DNA of 64,000 nt, taken from Adiantum capillus-veneris. Its lineage: Eukaryota > Streptophyta > Polypodiopsida > Polypodiales > Pteridaceae. The notes below the pieces were generated by a model. It searched no databases, was not told where the DNA came from, and saw only the letters and a list, made by a program, of their open reading frames with translations. Positions 1-10,001 of the stretch are shown piece by piece. Both the position numbers and the translations under genes were made by a program. Position 1 is the stretch's first letter. The number at the start of each line of letters is the position of its first letter. The stretch is taken from contig CM043955.1 of assembly GCA_014529385.2 (NCBI GenBank), positions 149,497,640 through 149,561,639 on the forward strand, written 5' to 3'.

Positions 1-5
1 CTTCT

Positions 6-995
6 TTGATGACGACAGCTAACCAAATGATAGAGGAAGTAACGAAGAGAATGCATGTGAGATTAAATCCGGTGATGAGACAGTCTCAGACGAGTAAATG
101 TGACATATGTGGGGGGGATCACCTGACGCCGTGGTGCACACAACAGCCGAGAGCACCAGTTGCAAATGGACGAGTATTGAAATGGTGCGCAATAGAGCAA
201 AAATGGACGAACCATGGCACGGATGAGTGTTTTTACAACAAAAACTATGTGAGGGAAAGGCCGTATGGACCTCCAGCAGGACCACCCCAGCCACCTCCTC
301 CAAGATATCAAGTTGGGCCAAATGTGAATATGGTAGCAGGAGCAAACAGACCTCAACCTGTGTTGGGTCAACAACCTCCTCTACCACAGGAAAATAGGGC
401 CATGATTAGGTATGCTCAACCTTATGAAGCATCACCAGGAACAAATAATACACCTCAAATTTCTTATTACGAGGAACCGAATGAGCCTTGCGTAACTGAA
501 CCTGAACCACAGATGTTAGCAGACGAAGCCTATCAATCGTGGGAAAATAACGAGGGTATGGCACCACCAACGTATGTAGCACAACCTTTGAGGGATCAAT
601 ATTTGGTGGACGAAAGAACGCTAATGTTCATTGCGAACCAGAACTACAAACCAAGAGGATATCCTAATAGGGCGGGACAACCTATGGGACCACCTCCTCA
701 AAATCAACCACCAATTGGACCGTGCTATAACTGTGGAAGTTCAGATCATTGGGAGTGTAGTTGTCCTTTCAAGGGTGAAAGAATGAAAATTTTTGGGTTT
801 TGTGACGGGTGTGGTGTGAATCACATACTGCCAGATTGCCCAAGCAATCCGAACAACAAGGGAAAAGCAACTATGGATATTGTGGGGGTGTTACCAAGTG
901 CAAGCAGTGGATCAGAAACCGAACCCATGATCCAGATCAATGCGGTAACCAGAGCCCAAGCCAAGGACTTAGAGAAAAACAAGCCATTGGAATAA
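6..995 (+). pseudogene. gag: Gag C-terminal half with zinc knuckles (element A)
   Basis: About 330 residues are open, and the frame probably began upstream of the window. Gag packages element RNA in virus-like particles. There are knuckles of the CX2CX3HX4C or CX2CX4HX4C type near residues 32 (CDICGGDHLTPWC), 239 (CYNCGSSDHWECSC) and 266 (CDGCGVNHILPDC). An atypical C/H motif, WCAIEQKWTNHGTDEC, sits near residue 60. Proline-rich spacers and a late NAVTRAQAK segment follow. Element B has the same motifs in the same order, including the WCAIEQKWTNHGT block, so these are real coding remnants. The stop at the end is followed by further gag or linker sequence in broken frames. Confidence 0.8.
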
Positions 996-1760
996 AAGGT
1001 CGAGTTGCCAATACCCACAGAAAACGAGAGTTTATCTGTGAGAACACAACGAAATCTTGGAAGGCAAAACGAGACAGAATGAAAACAAGAAAGATAAAAA
1101 CCCAAATTGCCATGCAAAATGAATTACATGAAACGAAAGAGCAACTGAAACAAGAGAGAGATAGTAAAACTGCTTAGGACAACAACAAGCCAAGGAAAGC
1201 ATCCTCAGGGGGATCAGTCTTGGTTGAGAAAGTGCTAGAGCCTTTAGATGCTCTATTACAAGCGTATGAAGCAAGGCTAAAAACAAACCAAACCTTAGAT
1301 CAGAGATGGTTGACTTATCCTCAACCAGAAGTGGAAACAAAGCGTTTGGAAATGTGTAAACACCTTATTGAAACAGCCCAGGCATTGATGGAACCTAATG
1401 CGATTAGAACCCCAGAACAAGAAGTGCTGATTCACAAAGAGCGAGAAAAACTGAAGATCAATGAATCAGAACATGTAAACGGACCCAGGCTTGAAACGAT
1501 ATTGTCATTGGATCACTAAGTCAATGACTATAATGCCAATTCCAGAAGTGGAAGAACCATGGCCGCAACACTTATGGAAAACCATTAGAAATAGAAAGAA
1601 CGGAAGCGCGACGTTACAGTCTGCACCAATTGCTGAGGTTAACATGGACAACGAATTTTATCCAGGAGATATAAAATCGTTGTATGGAGATGCAAGAATG
1701 GAGGTTTCGATGGAGAGCAAAGCTCAAATCCCTGAAAACCTTGCCTTCATTTATAGGTGA
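996..1760 (+). pseudogene. Gag-protease linker remnants (element A)
   Basis: Short open stretches in more than one frame (about 1046-1175, 1220-1519 and 1491-1760) correspond to the coiled-coil, lysine/glutamate-rich linker of element B at 22961-23758. A shared feature is a segment of the type EPLDALLQAYEARLK...QRWLTYP, matched in B by EQLDALLKVYKARLK...QRWMTYP. No catalytic motif is present. The section is broken by at least two frame changes and stops. Its function is unknown. It probably formed the end of Gag or the Gag-Pol junction. Confidence 0.6.
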
Positions 1761-2817
1761 ACACGAGGCACAATCGGAGATAAGATTAGTTCCATCCCAG
1801 ATGAGAGCTATTCCACAAATGATTGACTCAAAAAGTCTTCAAGAGATGCTATCGACACCTGCAACATGCACAATCACACTGTCAAAACTCTTGAGAGTCA
1901 GACCACACCTATGGGAAGACGTGGGAAAACATTTGAAGAACAAAGGAATAAAGATTCCTCTTCAGAAAAATCCAACGGTAGAAGAAAACAAACGAGAAGG
2001 TCAACCTAAAGCCCAACCTGTGCCCATAAACAAGGTCGGAGATTACTGTGAAGGTGAGGAAGGTAATACAACCTTACCTGTCAAATATTAGGATATAAAG
2101 ACGATAGCTATCCTAAATAGTGGGGCGGGAGTTGCGATTGCTACAAAGCAAATCTGGGAGAGATGGGGTCGTCCAGCTCTCAGAAAGACAAGAATGAAAC
2201 TGCAACTCGTAGATCGGTATGTAGAGAGACCATTGGGAATCCTATACCAAATAGTTGTAACTTCGTGTGCAATTAACTATGAGCACACCTTTGCCGTGGT
2301 AGACTTCAGGAAAATGAACAACTTTGACATTATTTTGGGGCGACCTTTTATGCATCAACTCAAAATGATACAAGATTGGGGGTACGACCAAATTTACCTA
2401 AGGCATGAGAAGCTAATAACGAAAATCAACATGAAGGATCACAGCTATAGAGACGTTGCAAAAACACCACTGCAAGAATTTGATTCAACCACAGTGATTG
2501 GAAAAGAAATACCTGCGTGGTTACAAACGAAAGCACATGTCTGGATGTGTGGAGCATCTGATTGTGGAGACTTAATCAAAGCGGAATGTGTGTTAAAAAG
2601 GTCCGTAGAAGATGAGGCTTACCTCCCTGAACATTTATTTGAGCCATTTGGGTGGACTCAAATATTATCAACCTTGGATATATGTGTTAATGAATGCACG
2701 CCTACAAAATTTTTTGATGATGAGGGATACGACCTAGTAACGTTGCAAATGGCTAGCGTCATCCTTGAGTCAGGATCAGAGAGCGAGGAACAAGAAGAAT
2801 CACTACGTGAGACTTAG
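1684..2817 (+). pseudogene. First retropepsin (PR1) with flanking Pol sequence (element A)
   Basis: One reading frame runs through this stretch with a single internal TAG (2089-2091). Retropepsins cut the Gag-Pol polyprotein. The active-site triad, normally Asp-Ser/Thr-Gly, reads ILNSGAGVAIA with AAT (Asn) at 2116-2118, so the catalytic Asp is lost. Element B keeps DSG here. Later family marks are KLQLVD, a hydrophobic strand ending in VVDF, and the flap/C-terminal motif IILGRPFMHQL. The placement just before RT is the usual one for gypsy elements. The Asn and the stop both point to decay. Confidence 0.8.
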
Positions 2818-3309
2818 TGTAAAAGAATAGTTGATGAGATATCTGTGGTGGGCGATAGGAATCAAACAAAGGAGGAATTCACGAATTCACTAAGCGATGA
2901 TCTTCCATCACTGGGTGATGAAATCCAAATGATAAATGCTGATGACGGAAGATCAAGTGGATCAGAGACAAATGGGAAGTATATATCGAGACCGGGCAAG
3001 TTTTACGAGTTTCCTAACCAAAAACCTAGTCGACAAGAGCGATATAGATCAAAGAGAACCAGGAAATCAAGAGCGAATGAGCATAAACCCATGTCTCTTG
3101 TCAATGACAAAACGGGATATCTAAGGCTTGTAAAAGCTGACGATTGTGTCAAAGACAAGGTCACTGGCCGGTTTATCAAAACTAAACCATGGAAAAACAA
3201 CAAGAAGAACAAGCGTGAAAAGCAAATGACTGAGACACATAAGGAGGGGGAAAAAAGGTCTAGAATGACCAAAACAGAGAGGAAAACAACGTACAATAAG
3301 CTCAAATAG
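2818..3309 (+). pseudogene. Basic linker between PR1 and RT (element A)
   Basis: The open stretch from 2845 to 3309 is rich in Lys, Arg and Glu, with no recognised domain. It aligns loosely with 24790-25168 of element B. Shared pieces include FYEFPNQ against FYDFANQ, followed by RQERYR, and LVKADDCVKDKVTGRF against LIKAEDCVKDQISGRF. This conservation between two copies shows it is part of the Pol polyprotein and not a chance frame. A stop at 3307-3309 separates it from RT. Confidence 0.6.
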
Positions 3310-3336
3310 ACCCTCAAAGACATATGGACAAGTGAA

Positions 3337-4894
3337 ATGGAAATAGATGAGGACACGAATTCTGACAAGATGGATGTGCCGTCCCATTATAAGAACTATA
3401 CCATACAAGATAGAAGAATCATAGTGCAGCAACCGATGAGAGAATTGAAGGAACCTGGTACATCATACGACGGTTCTAAAAAAGCCAAACGAATAGATCT
3501 AGTAGAGCCAGGAGAAGATCCAAAACCTGCATATATTGCCACAGATCTTACTGAAGAAGAGGAAGAGCTTTGGATAGCTACTCTAAGACAATATAGAGAT
3601 GTGTTTGCATGGTCATACAAAGATCTTAAGGGGGTGGATCCAAGTATCTGTCAAGACAGAATACCCCTTAAGAATGACGCCAAACCAAGCAGACAATGTC
3701 CTTATACTTACAATGAGACATTTGCAAGGAAGATCAAGGAGGAGATAGATAAGCTGAAAGAGGCAGAGTTTATTTACGAAATTGAGCACACTGACTGGGT
3801 TTCACCCATTGTGGTGGTCCCAAAGAAAAATGGAAATTTGAGAGTGTGTGTCAATCTCAAGAAAGTAAACGCTGCTACAATTCAGGACAACTATCCCCTA
3901 CCCATTACTGATAATGTAATAGAAAGAGTGGCAGGAAAAGAAGCTTACAGTTTCTTATGGCTTTTCGAGCTACAACCAACTCACAATAAAGCCAGAGGAT
4001 CAGCACAAGACGGATTTTGCAACTGAATGGGGCATTTTTGCATTCAGGGTAATGGCTTTTGGCTTAACGAATGCACCAGCCACATTTCAGAGGCTCATGG
4101 GTCATGCTTTTAAAGAATATCTAAGACAGTTCTTAGAAATTTACATGGATGACTTGTGCGTTCACTCTCTCGTAAGATTGGAGCACATAGAGCACTTGAC
4201 CAAAGTGCTCAACAAATGCAGACTGTATCAGATTTGCCTGAATCCGGAGAAATGTGTCTTCATGGTAAGACAAGGAAAAATATTGGGACATATAGTGTCC
4301 AAAAATGGTATTTCGACAGACATGGAGAAGATCAACGTAATTGTTGATCTACCACGACCAGTAAAGGTAAAGGAGGTACCGGCATTTATGGGCCATTGTG
4401 GATATTATCTTCGCAGATTTATCTACTCATACGCTATAATTTCAAAACCACTTTACGCGTTGATAACTAAATTTGAGTGGACAGACGAGTGCGAGAAAGC
4501 TTTTCAAACTTTGAAGCAAAGATTGATATCCGCCCCAATTTTGAAGGCTCCGGATTGGAAAAAGATATTCCACGTCCACGTAGATGCATCAACATATGCT
4601 ATAGGATGCATACTTGCACAACCTGGAGAAAACAACATGGATTTTCCAATCAGTTACACCAGTAGACAACTAAATAGTGCCGAGAAGAATTACACAACAA
4701 CTGAAAGGGAGGGTTTGGGTATGATCTTTGCTGTGAAAAAGTTTAGACATTACCTACTTTCTAGTAAATTTGTATACTTCGTTGATCACCAAGCACTGCT
4801 GTACTTGGTAAACAAACCTTGCAGTACGGGGCGGATTGTACGATGGTTCATCATACTGCTTGAGTTTGACTTCACGGTTGTAGTAAAAAAATGA
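3337..4894 (+). pseudogene. pol: Reverse transcriptase and RNase H (element A)
   Basis: RT copies element RNA to DNA and RNase H removes the RNA. The first frame (3337-4026) carries the conserved DRIPLKNDAKPSRQ, WVSPIVVVPKKNG and YPLPITDNVIERVAG blocks. It then breaks in the SFLDGFSGYNQ region, where the sequence reads SFLWLFELQPT. The second frame (4052-4894) resumes with MAFGLTNAPATFQRLM and the catalytic box IYMDDLCVHS (YMDD at 4142-4153). It continues into RNase H, with FHVHVDAS, TTEREGLGM and FVDHQALLYLV. The RNase H end (HxxADxLSR) is in yet another frame after 4894. Catalytic residues are mostly kept, but the frameshift kills the product. Confidence 0.9.
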
Positions 4895-4979
4895 ACTACA
4901 CACCAAACAACGGATTATTTATCTAGAATGGTGCATGGAGAAAACCCTGTAGGAGTTGATGATGATTTGCCAGATGCAT

Positions 4980-5345
4980 ATCTCTTCAACATAGAAATGG
5001 TTCCAAGATGGAGTGAGGATGTAATTCCTTTGTTGACTATTGGGTCATTGAATTTGACAAGACAACCATCTACCATTGCAGCATCTAGACATTGGTAATG
5101 CTGACTGGAAGGCTATATAAATAGGGATCGGATCAAATCCTTAGGCTTTGTGTTGAATCAAGTGAACAGGACTTGTATCTACACCAGTCTCATGTGCAAA
5201 CAACGGGGATTCACAATGGGCATGCACAGACGTATCAAAGATTGATGAGAATGGGTGTATATTGGCCGAAAATGCAACAAAGTGTTCATAAGCATATCAA
5301 ATCATGTGTTATCTGCACTTTTCAAAAGCCGATAGAACACGTGAC
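4980..5345 (+). pseudogene. Extra copy of RNase H-integrase linker plus H2C2 domain (element A)
   Basis: After RNase H comes a block starting PRWSEDVIPLLTIG, then an integrase-type H2C2 zinc-binding stretch (HNGHAQTYQRLMRMGVYWP...HIKSCVIC). The next segment, from about 5367, begins again with PRWSNYIVEYLTTG and leads to a second H2C2. The arrangement is the same in element B, where copy 1 is cleaner. Most gypsy elements have one such unit. The H2C2 domain normally helps integrase bind cDNA ends. What the extra copy does is unknown. Stops near 5097 and frame changes break it here. Confidence 0.75.
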
Positions 5346-6270
5346 TCTATTCAAATTATCTGTAGCACCCCGATGGAGTAACTACATTGTAGAATACCTC
5401 ACCACCGGAATACTGCCTGAAGGGATGAGTAGATCACGTATCAAAACGATCACGAAAGAGGCAGAAAACTATGTATTGATTGAGGACAATCTTTACAAGA
5501 GGAAAAGACAATCAATTGAGAATGTGTGCGACGGAAGAGGAATACGTTCCTATCTTAGAGCAAGCACATGGCGGACAGGCTGGAGGACATTTCTCAGCTG
5601 ACAAAATGGCCAAAGCAATTCTTATTGCTGGCACATGGTGGCCTACACTATTCATGGATGCCGAAGAGTTTGTGAAACGATGTGACGATTTCCAGAGGAC
5701 AAAGATTCCTAGAGCACGAGATGACATGCCCTTGAGACCAATGATGGGGGCAAGAGCGTTTGCAAAATGGGGAATAGATTTTGTAGGACGATTGCGCCTC
5801 CTGGATATAAAACGCATGCTCAATACATTATTGTGGCAACAGATTATCTAACAAAGTGGGTTGAAGCGAAAGCAACAACCAAAAATGATGCAAAAACGAA
5901 AACACAGTTTTTGTATGAGTACATTTTCACCAAATATGGCTTACCAATAGAGATAGTCAGCGATAGAGGGACTCATTTCTTCAATTGAGTGATCGAATTC
6001 CTATTGGATGAATTCATGGTAATTCACAAGAAGTCAACTCCCTATCATCCACAAGCTAACGGCCAAGCAGAAACTACAAACAAGATTTTGGTGACAATTC
6101 TCACGAAAATTGTTAGTGAATCGAGAGCCGACTGGGATCAGAAGCTGCATTCAGCTTTATGGGCATATAGAGTAGCGTACAAAACCTCAATCGGAATGAC
6201 TCCGTTCAACATGGTTTATGGAATTCAAGCGATTTTGCCTTTGAATTTCTTATCCCCACACTTCGGGTAG
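5346..6270 (+). pseudogene. Integrase: second H2C2 and catalytic core (element A)
   Basis: Integrase inserts the cDNA into the chromosome. The second linker and H2C2 copy spans about 5367-5705 (PRWSNYIVEYLTTG, NLYKR, AHGG..GGHFSADKMAKAILIAGTWWP, CDDFQRTK). The last Cys-x-x-Cys is altered to CDDF. The core follows in three frames: KWGIDFVG (first Asp) near 5770, VSDRGTHF (second Asp) near 5960, and HPQANGQAETTNK (Glu kept) near 6050. A TGA at 5986-5988 interrupts the core, and the join near 5800 is frameshifted. All three DDE residues can be found, unlike in element B. Confidence 0.85.
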
Positions 6271-6287
6271 CTAAAGAATTAGAATGA

Positions 6288-7871
6288 ATGGGCCATGAAT
6301 TATCCAATCAAATAGATATCCTGGAAAAACTGGATGAAACTAGATTGAGAGCAGTTGCATCAATATACAAGCAAAAACGAAACATGAAATCATTCTTTGA
6401 TCAACATGTTATAAGTAAGGAATTTGCTACGGGGGATTACGTCTTAATGTATACCCTGAAACAACATTCTCAAAAACTGAAAAAGCGAGGCAATGGACCC
6501 TATGTGATTCATGAAATATCATCTAGCGGTGCCATTAAGCTTGCGACATTAGAGGGAGAGGAGATGCCTAATTGGATTAGTGGCTGCAGATTAAAGAAGT
6601 ACAACCTACAACTAACCTCAGAGATGCTTGTCAAAATCCACGATGCGAAGGAGTGCAAGAACAAAGCAAATGAGACAAAATCTCAAGCACAGGAGGAGGC
6701 CAGAATCAGGATTTTAAAGCGGAAACAGAAATTACAACAACAAAGACTTCCTCAACCATCAGATACGGCTCAAATTCCTCTTTCTATAATTCACACTGAC
6801 GAGCAATGGGAAATAGGAATCGATGCTCGCATCAATGTCAGACTTTCGAATGGCAGATATCAACGAGCATTGATCGACACAGGGGCAAGAGTCAATGTGG
6901 TCAACTTCTCCACTTACAAAATGCTTACCGATGGACCCCTAGTGCAATCCACACGAGATTTACAAGCCGCAAATGGGGCAACAATGCCAACATTGGGGAT
7001 AGTAAACGTACCAATCAATATTGATGAAAATAGTTGTCCTCATCAATTTTTCGTAATGAAAGACGGAGAAATCAGAGAATCACTATGTTTGGGAGTTCCA
7101 TGGCTGAGAACGTACAATGCAGTTACCGAATGGTCAGGACATGCGCTGATGTACACACACAACTCCAACACGTACATGACTCCATTCGCCAAAACAGATC
7201 ACTCGTGGCCGATTATCCCCATCGACAAAAAGCAATCAGCTCATCAGCCAGAAACACCGAAAACGGCTGTTCGGAAAGTATGGATAAAGAAAACCGTCAT
7301 GCAGAACAAACAGAGACAGATATGGCTACCCAAGGCACAACTCCCGATGAAAGCAACACCATATCAAAGACCTTCAGGAGCTAATCCAGAGTGGAAATGG
7401 CAACCAAAGCTGGAGACAACCAAAAATTCAGCGACAAAAATCGAAGGGAAACCAAAAAGTCCACACAGAAAGCCTGAACTAACAAAATGGCAATGGAAAC
7501 CTAAGAAAATTCAGGAACCTACATTAAAATCGGCAAATATGAAACAAACTGAATACAAATGGGTTCCAAAAATAGTTGCCATAAAAAAACCAACAATCAA
7601 GGAGAGAGCAATCAAACTGCAAGCTCTTCTGTTCCATAAACAGCTAGCCTCGCCATCCAAAGCCACCGAATATTACATTCAGTCCCTGCATCTTGCACAA
7701 CACTTTGTTTCCCAATGCATTGTCTCAAACATGAGGATAGGGCCACATTACACGGCCGTGCATAGACACAGATTTCAAAACCCATGCACATGCACACAAC
7801 CTTCGTACGGGACGACTCAGTTTAGGAAGGGGGGAGTAACTGCTGAATCTAGTAGGAGTCAGGACCATTGA
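6288..7871 (+). pseudogene. Integrase C-terminal domain, second retropepsin (PR2) and W-x-P-K tail (element A)
   Basis: This is a single open stretch of 527 codons. Residues 1-120 are the integrase C-terminal part (GDYVLMYTLKQHSQKLKKRGNGPYVI, then MPNWISGCRLKKYN). Residues ~180-290 form a second aspartic-protease-like domain, with ALIDTGARVNVVNF (Asp codon 6876-6878), a mid-domain hydrophobic strand ending in Gly, and the C-terminal mark LCLGVPWLRTYN. Residues ~300-460 are a Lys-rich tail with repeated Trp-x-Pro-Lys units (WLPKAQ, WQPKLE, WKPKK, WVPK). The frame then runs through the polypurine tract, so the last ~60 codons may not be meaningful. PR1 lies before RT, making this a true second protease domain. 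Whether it cleaves anything is unknown. Confidence 0.8.
7824..7836 (+). other. Polypurine tract (element A)
   Basis: AGGAAGGGGGGAG is the plus-strand priming tract expected just before a 3' LTR. The same AGGAAGGGGGGAG sequence ends elements O and C, and B has AGGAGGGGGGAGG. Confidence 0.8.
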
Positions 7872-8690
7872 GGGGTCCAACGTGTATATATGTACATAAT
7901 ACGTGTGTTTGTTGTTTTTTTTCATTTTTAGAGTTCAATTTCGAACAAATTTGATCAACATATGGCATTTTTAGTGTTTTTATCATCCAACCAGCATAGT
8001 AATGAGCTGTAATGACAAAATCTGGAGCATTGGGATGCTTCTAGTGAAAATATATGCTTAGGGGTGAGTATAATAATTTTTGGCTAATTTTCGCCAGTTA
8101 ATAAGTATTTTCAATTTATTTTGTTTGATTTTCGTTAATAATCTTCCCAAAAATAAAAAAATATCGCCACAGTATCGGAATCACGTTCTGGAAGCAAACG
8201 TCGAAGTATCATGATAGGGTTATCAAGCATGGAAGATATGAAGCTAATCTGAAGATGTCGAATTTCAGCCTTAATGATCATGACCACATTTCGCCAGAAT
8301 CGCATCAAATGGTCACACGACGCCATAATGACGAATGGTTCGACCCACAAATGGTATGCAGATTATATCGGGATCAAGGTAAGGAAAATCAGCCCTATGT
8401 CACGAAAACCTCGGGAAGATATGGGTCAGGTAGGCCAAATTCTAGCTCATTGTTCATTGTCACATTTTGAGAGAGAAGAAGAGAGCTTCTTGACCTAGAG
8501 TGAGCTGCCACATTTCTACCCCATACGGACGATCGGAGCCAGCATTTCATATCAGATTTCACAGGTATGTTCCTTATCAAGTAAAGATCAAGTCTATTAC
8601 GCATGCAAGCGCGAATCATTGCACAAACGGGCGAATGGATCAAATCAAAGTTGGATTGTGTCAAATAGGTCAAGGGCCCTTAGAGGCATC
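7841..8690 (+). repeat. 3' LTR of element A (right border approximate)
   Basis: The LTR is taken to begin at TGCTGAATCT, a few bases after the polypurine tract. It has no long coding frame. A stretch near 8460-8515 (cacattttgagagagaag...gagcttcttgacctagagtgagctgcc) resembles the B LTR near 30695-30735 (gacatttgagagagagcttctgcc...). The 5' copy lies outside the window, so the ends cannot be proved by comparison. Confidence 0.55.
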
Positions 8691-8787
8691 ATGACAAAAC
8701 TTTTTCAAGGACAGAACACATCAATGTGCTCCCCACAATGCCAAGAACCAGGCCATATGATCAGATCTCAGTTTGGTGGTGGTACAA

Positions 8788-8799
8788 CGATCGCGATCG
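8788..8799. repeat. Palindrome copy 1 of element O leader
   Basis: CGATCGCGATCG is a perfect 12-bp palindrome. It is followed by GTGCCCCCAG. Confidence 0.8.
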
Positions 8800-9519
8800 G
8801 TGCCCCCAGTTGCAGGTTTTAGAAAATTTGGCTTAGCCCAGGCTTAGAACTCAATGAGTGATACACTCTCTTGAATTTTCATGAAAAATGCACAAATTTT
8901 GCTCATGGAATGGGCCAAATTTATCAAACACACCCGAATCGGGAAATTTGACCTACAACTACCAAAATTGGACTGAAAATTATGATGGGTGGTTTGAAAG
9001 GCATACCTGTCCGACTAGGAGTCAACATAGTAGTAGAAAACCCTGAATGGAGCTCAGGATCTCCTACCAGAACGGAGATGACCATTTCAGTCTCGAGTGA
9101 TCACACAAGGGAAGAATTTGGCCGAACTAATGTCAAAGACTAAAAGGCGACTTAGAGATGCCCAATTATTCCATTGGTATCCAAAGAATGCCTGAAAAAT
9201 GCACAAGTCTGGAAAATCTCCAAAGACGGGGTAAAAAGTGCCTGATCAAGTCAGAATCAGACAGCGGAGTAGGCTCATGATAGCAACACATCATGGAAGC
9301 AGTAGAAGCTCAAAAACTAACATCAACTAACTCCAAGCTCCAACCAGAATTCATCAGGAAAACCAAATATGGTTAGACTTAGTAAAATAAGGTCAAACAG
9401 TGAAAAATTGCTCTAATTGTTTCATTTTAAGTCCAAACTTGAAAATAAATCATCAGTGGGCTAGGCAGGCATAGGGGACCAAAGCCATCCAGTTTTCACC
9501 CAAAAAATCCCAGGTACTA

Positions 9520-9531
9520 CAATCGCGATTG
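9520..9531. repeat. Palindrome copy 2 of element O leader
   Basis: CAATCGCGATTG is also perfectly symmetric. It differs from copy 1 by compensating changes on both arms (G to A left, C to T right). The wider context GGTACTAC...GGTGTACC extends the near-symmetry to about 26 bp. Confidence 0.8.
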
Positions 9532-9793
9532 GTGTACCTCAGCATCAGATTTTGACCAAAACCTAACAGATCTCTTGTACACATCTTGTTCAAGTCACAC
9601 ATCAAGTTTCAAGCCAATTGGACATCAAAAACCCATGAAAAATCAAAGTCTAGTCCAAAACTCCCTTGTAACCCAAAAATTGGGACTTATAAACTCAAAA
9701 GTGGTTCAAATAAAAGACAGAGTGGACCAAAATGACCCTCTAGCTATCAGCAAACCACTCATGTGATCAAATCTCATTTTGCCCTCTGTACTA

Positions 9794-9805
9794 CGATCGC
9801 GATCG
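9794..9805. repeat. Palindrome copy 3 of element O leader
   Basis: This copy is CGATCGCGATCG. With GTACTA on the left and GTGTAC on the right it forms a near-palindrome of 24 bp, broken at two positions per arm. It lies 274 bp after copy 2. Confidence 0.8.
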
Positions 9806-10001
9806 GTGTACCTCAGGCCCAAATTTGGCTCATATTTCAATCAGACATAGCTCTAGTCTTCCTAGTCCCACTGGTGAAATATGGACAAGAATGGATGAGA
9901 TTTGTCCAAGTTATGATGAGTTTTAACTTTTGAACTGCTTTTTACTAAAAGTCTAGATGCTACTGGTTGCGAAAGGAAAATCCTGACAGCTTGTGATTCT
10001 A

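Larger units (their letters stand above)
1..8690 (+). mobile_element. Ty3/gypsy element A, 3' portion, decayed
   Basis: The visible order is gag zinc knuckles, protease, reverse transcriptase, RNase H, duplicated linker with zinc domain, integrase, second protease-like domain, basic tail, polypurine tract and 3' LTR. The 5' LTR and gag start lie left of the window. Many stops and frameshifts break pol, so this copy is not functional. Its proteins align with those of element B along their whole length, which shows two members of one lineage. The right border is uncertain. It is placed where LTR-like sequence gives way to the leader of element O, somewhere between about 8600 and 8720. Confidence 0.85.
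8691..10001 (+). other. Leader of element O, non-coding
   Basis: There is about 1.3 kb without a plausible gene before the coiled-coil frame. It holds three copies of a palindrome centred on TCGCGA (8788, 9520 and 9794), each followed by GGTG and C-rich sequence. The last two share a longer context (GGTACTAC or GTACTACG on the left, GGTGTACCTCAG on the right). The sequence between them shows no obvious repeat by eye. Confidence 0.6.
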
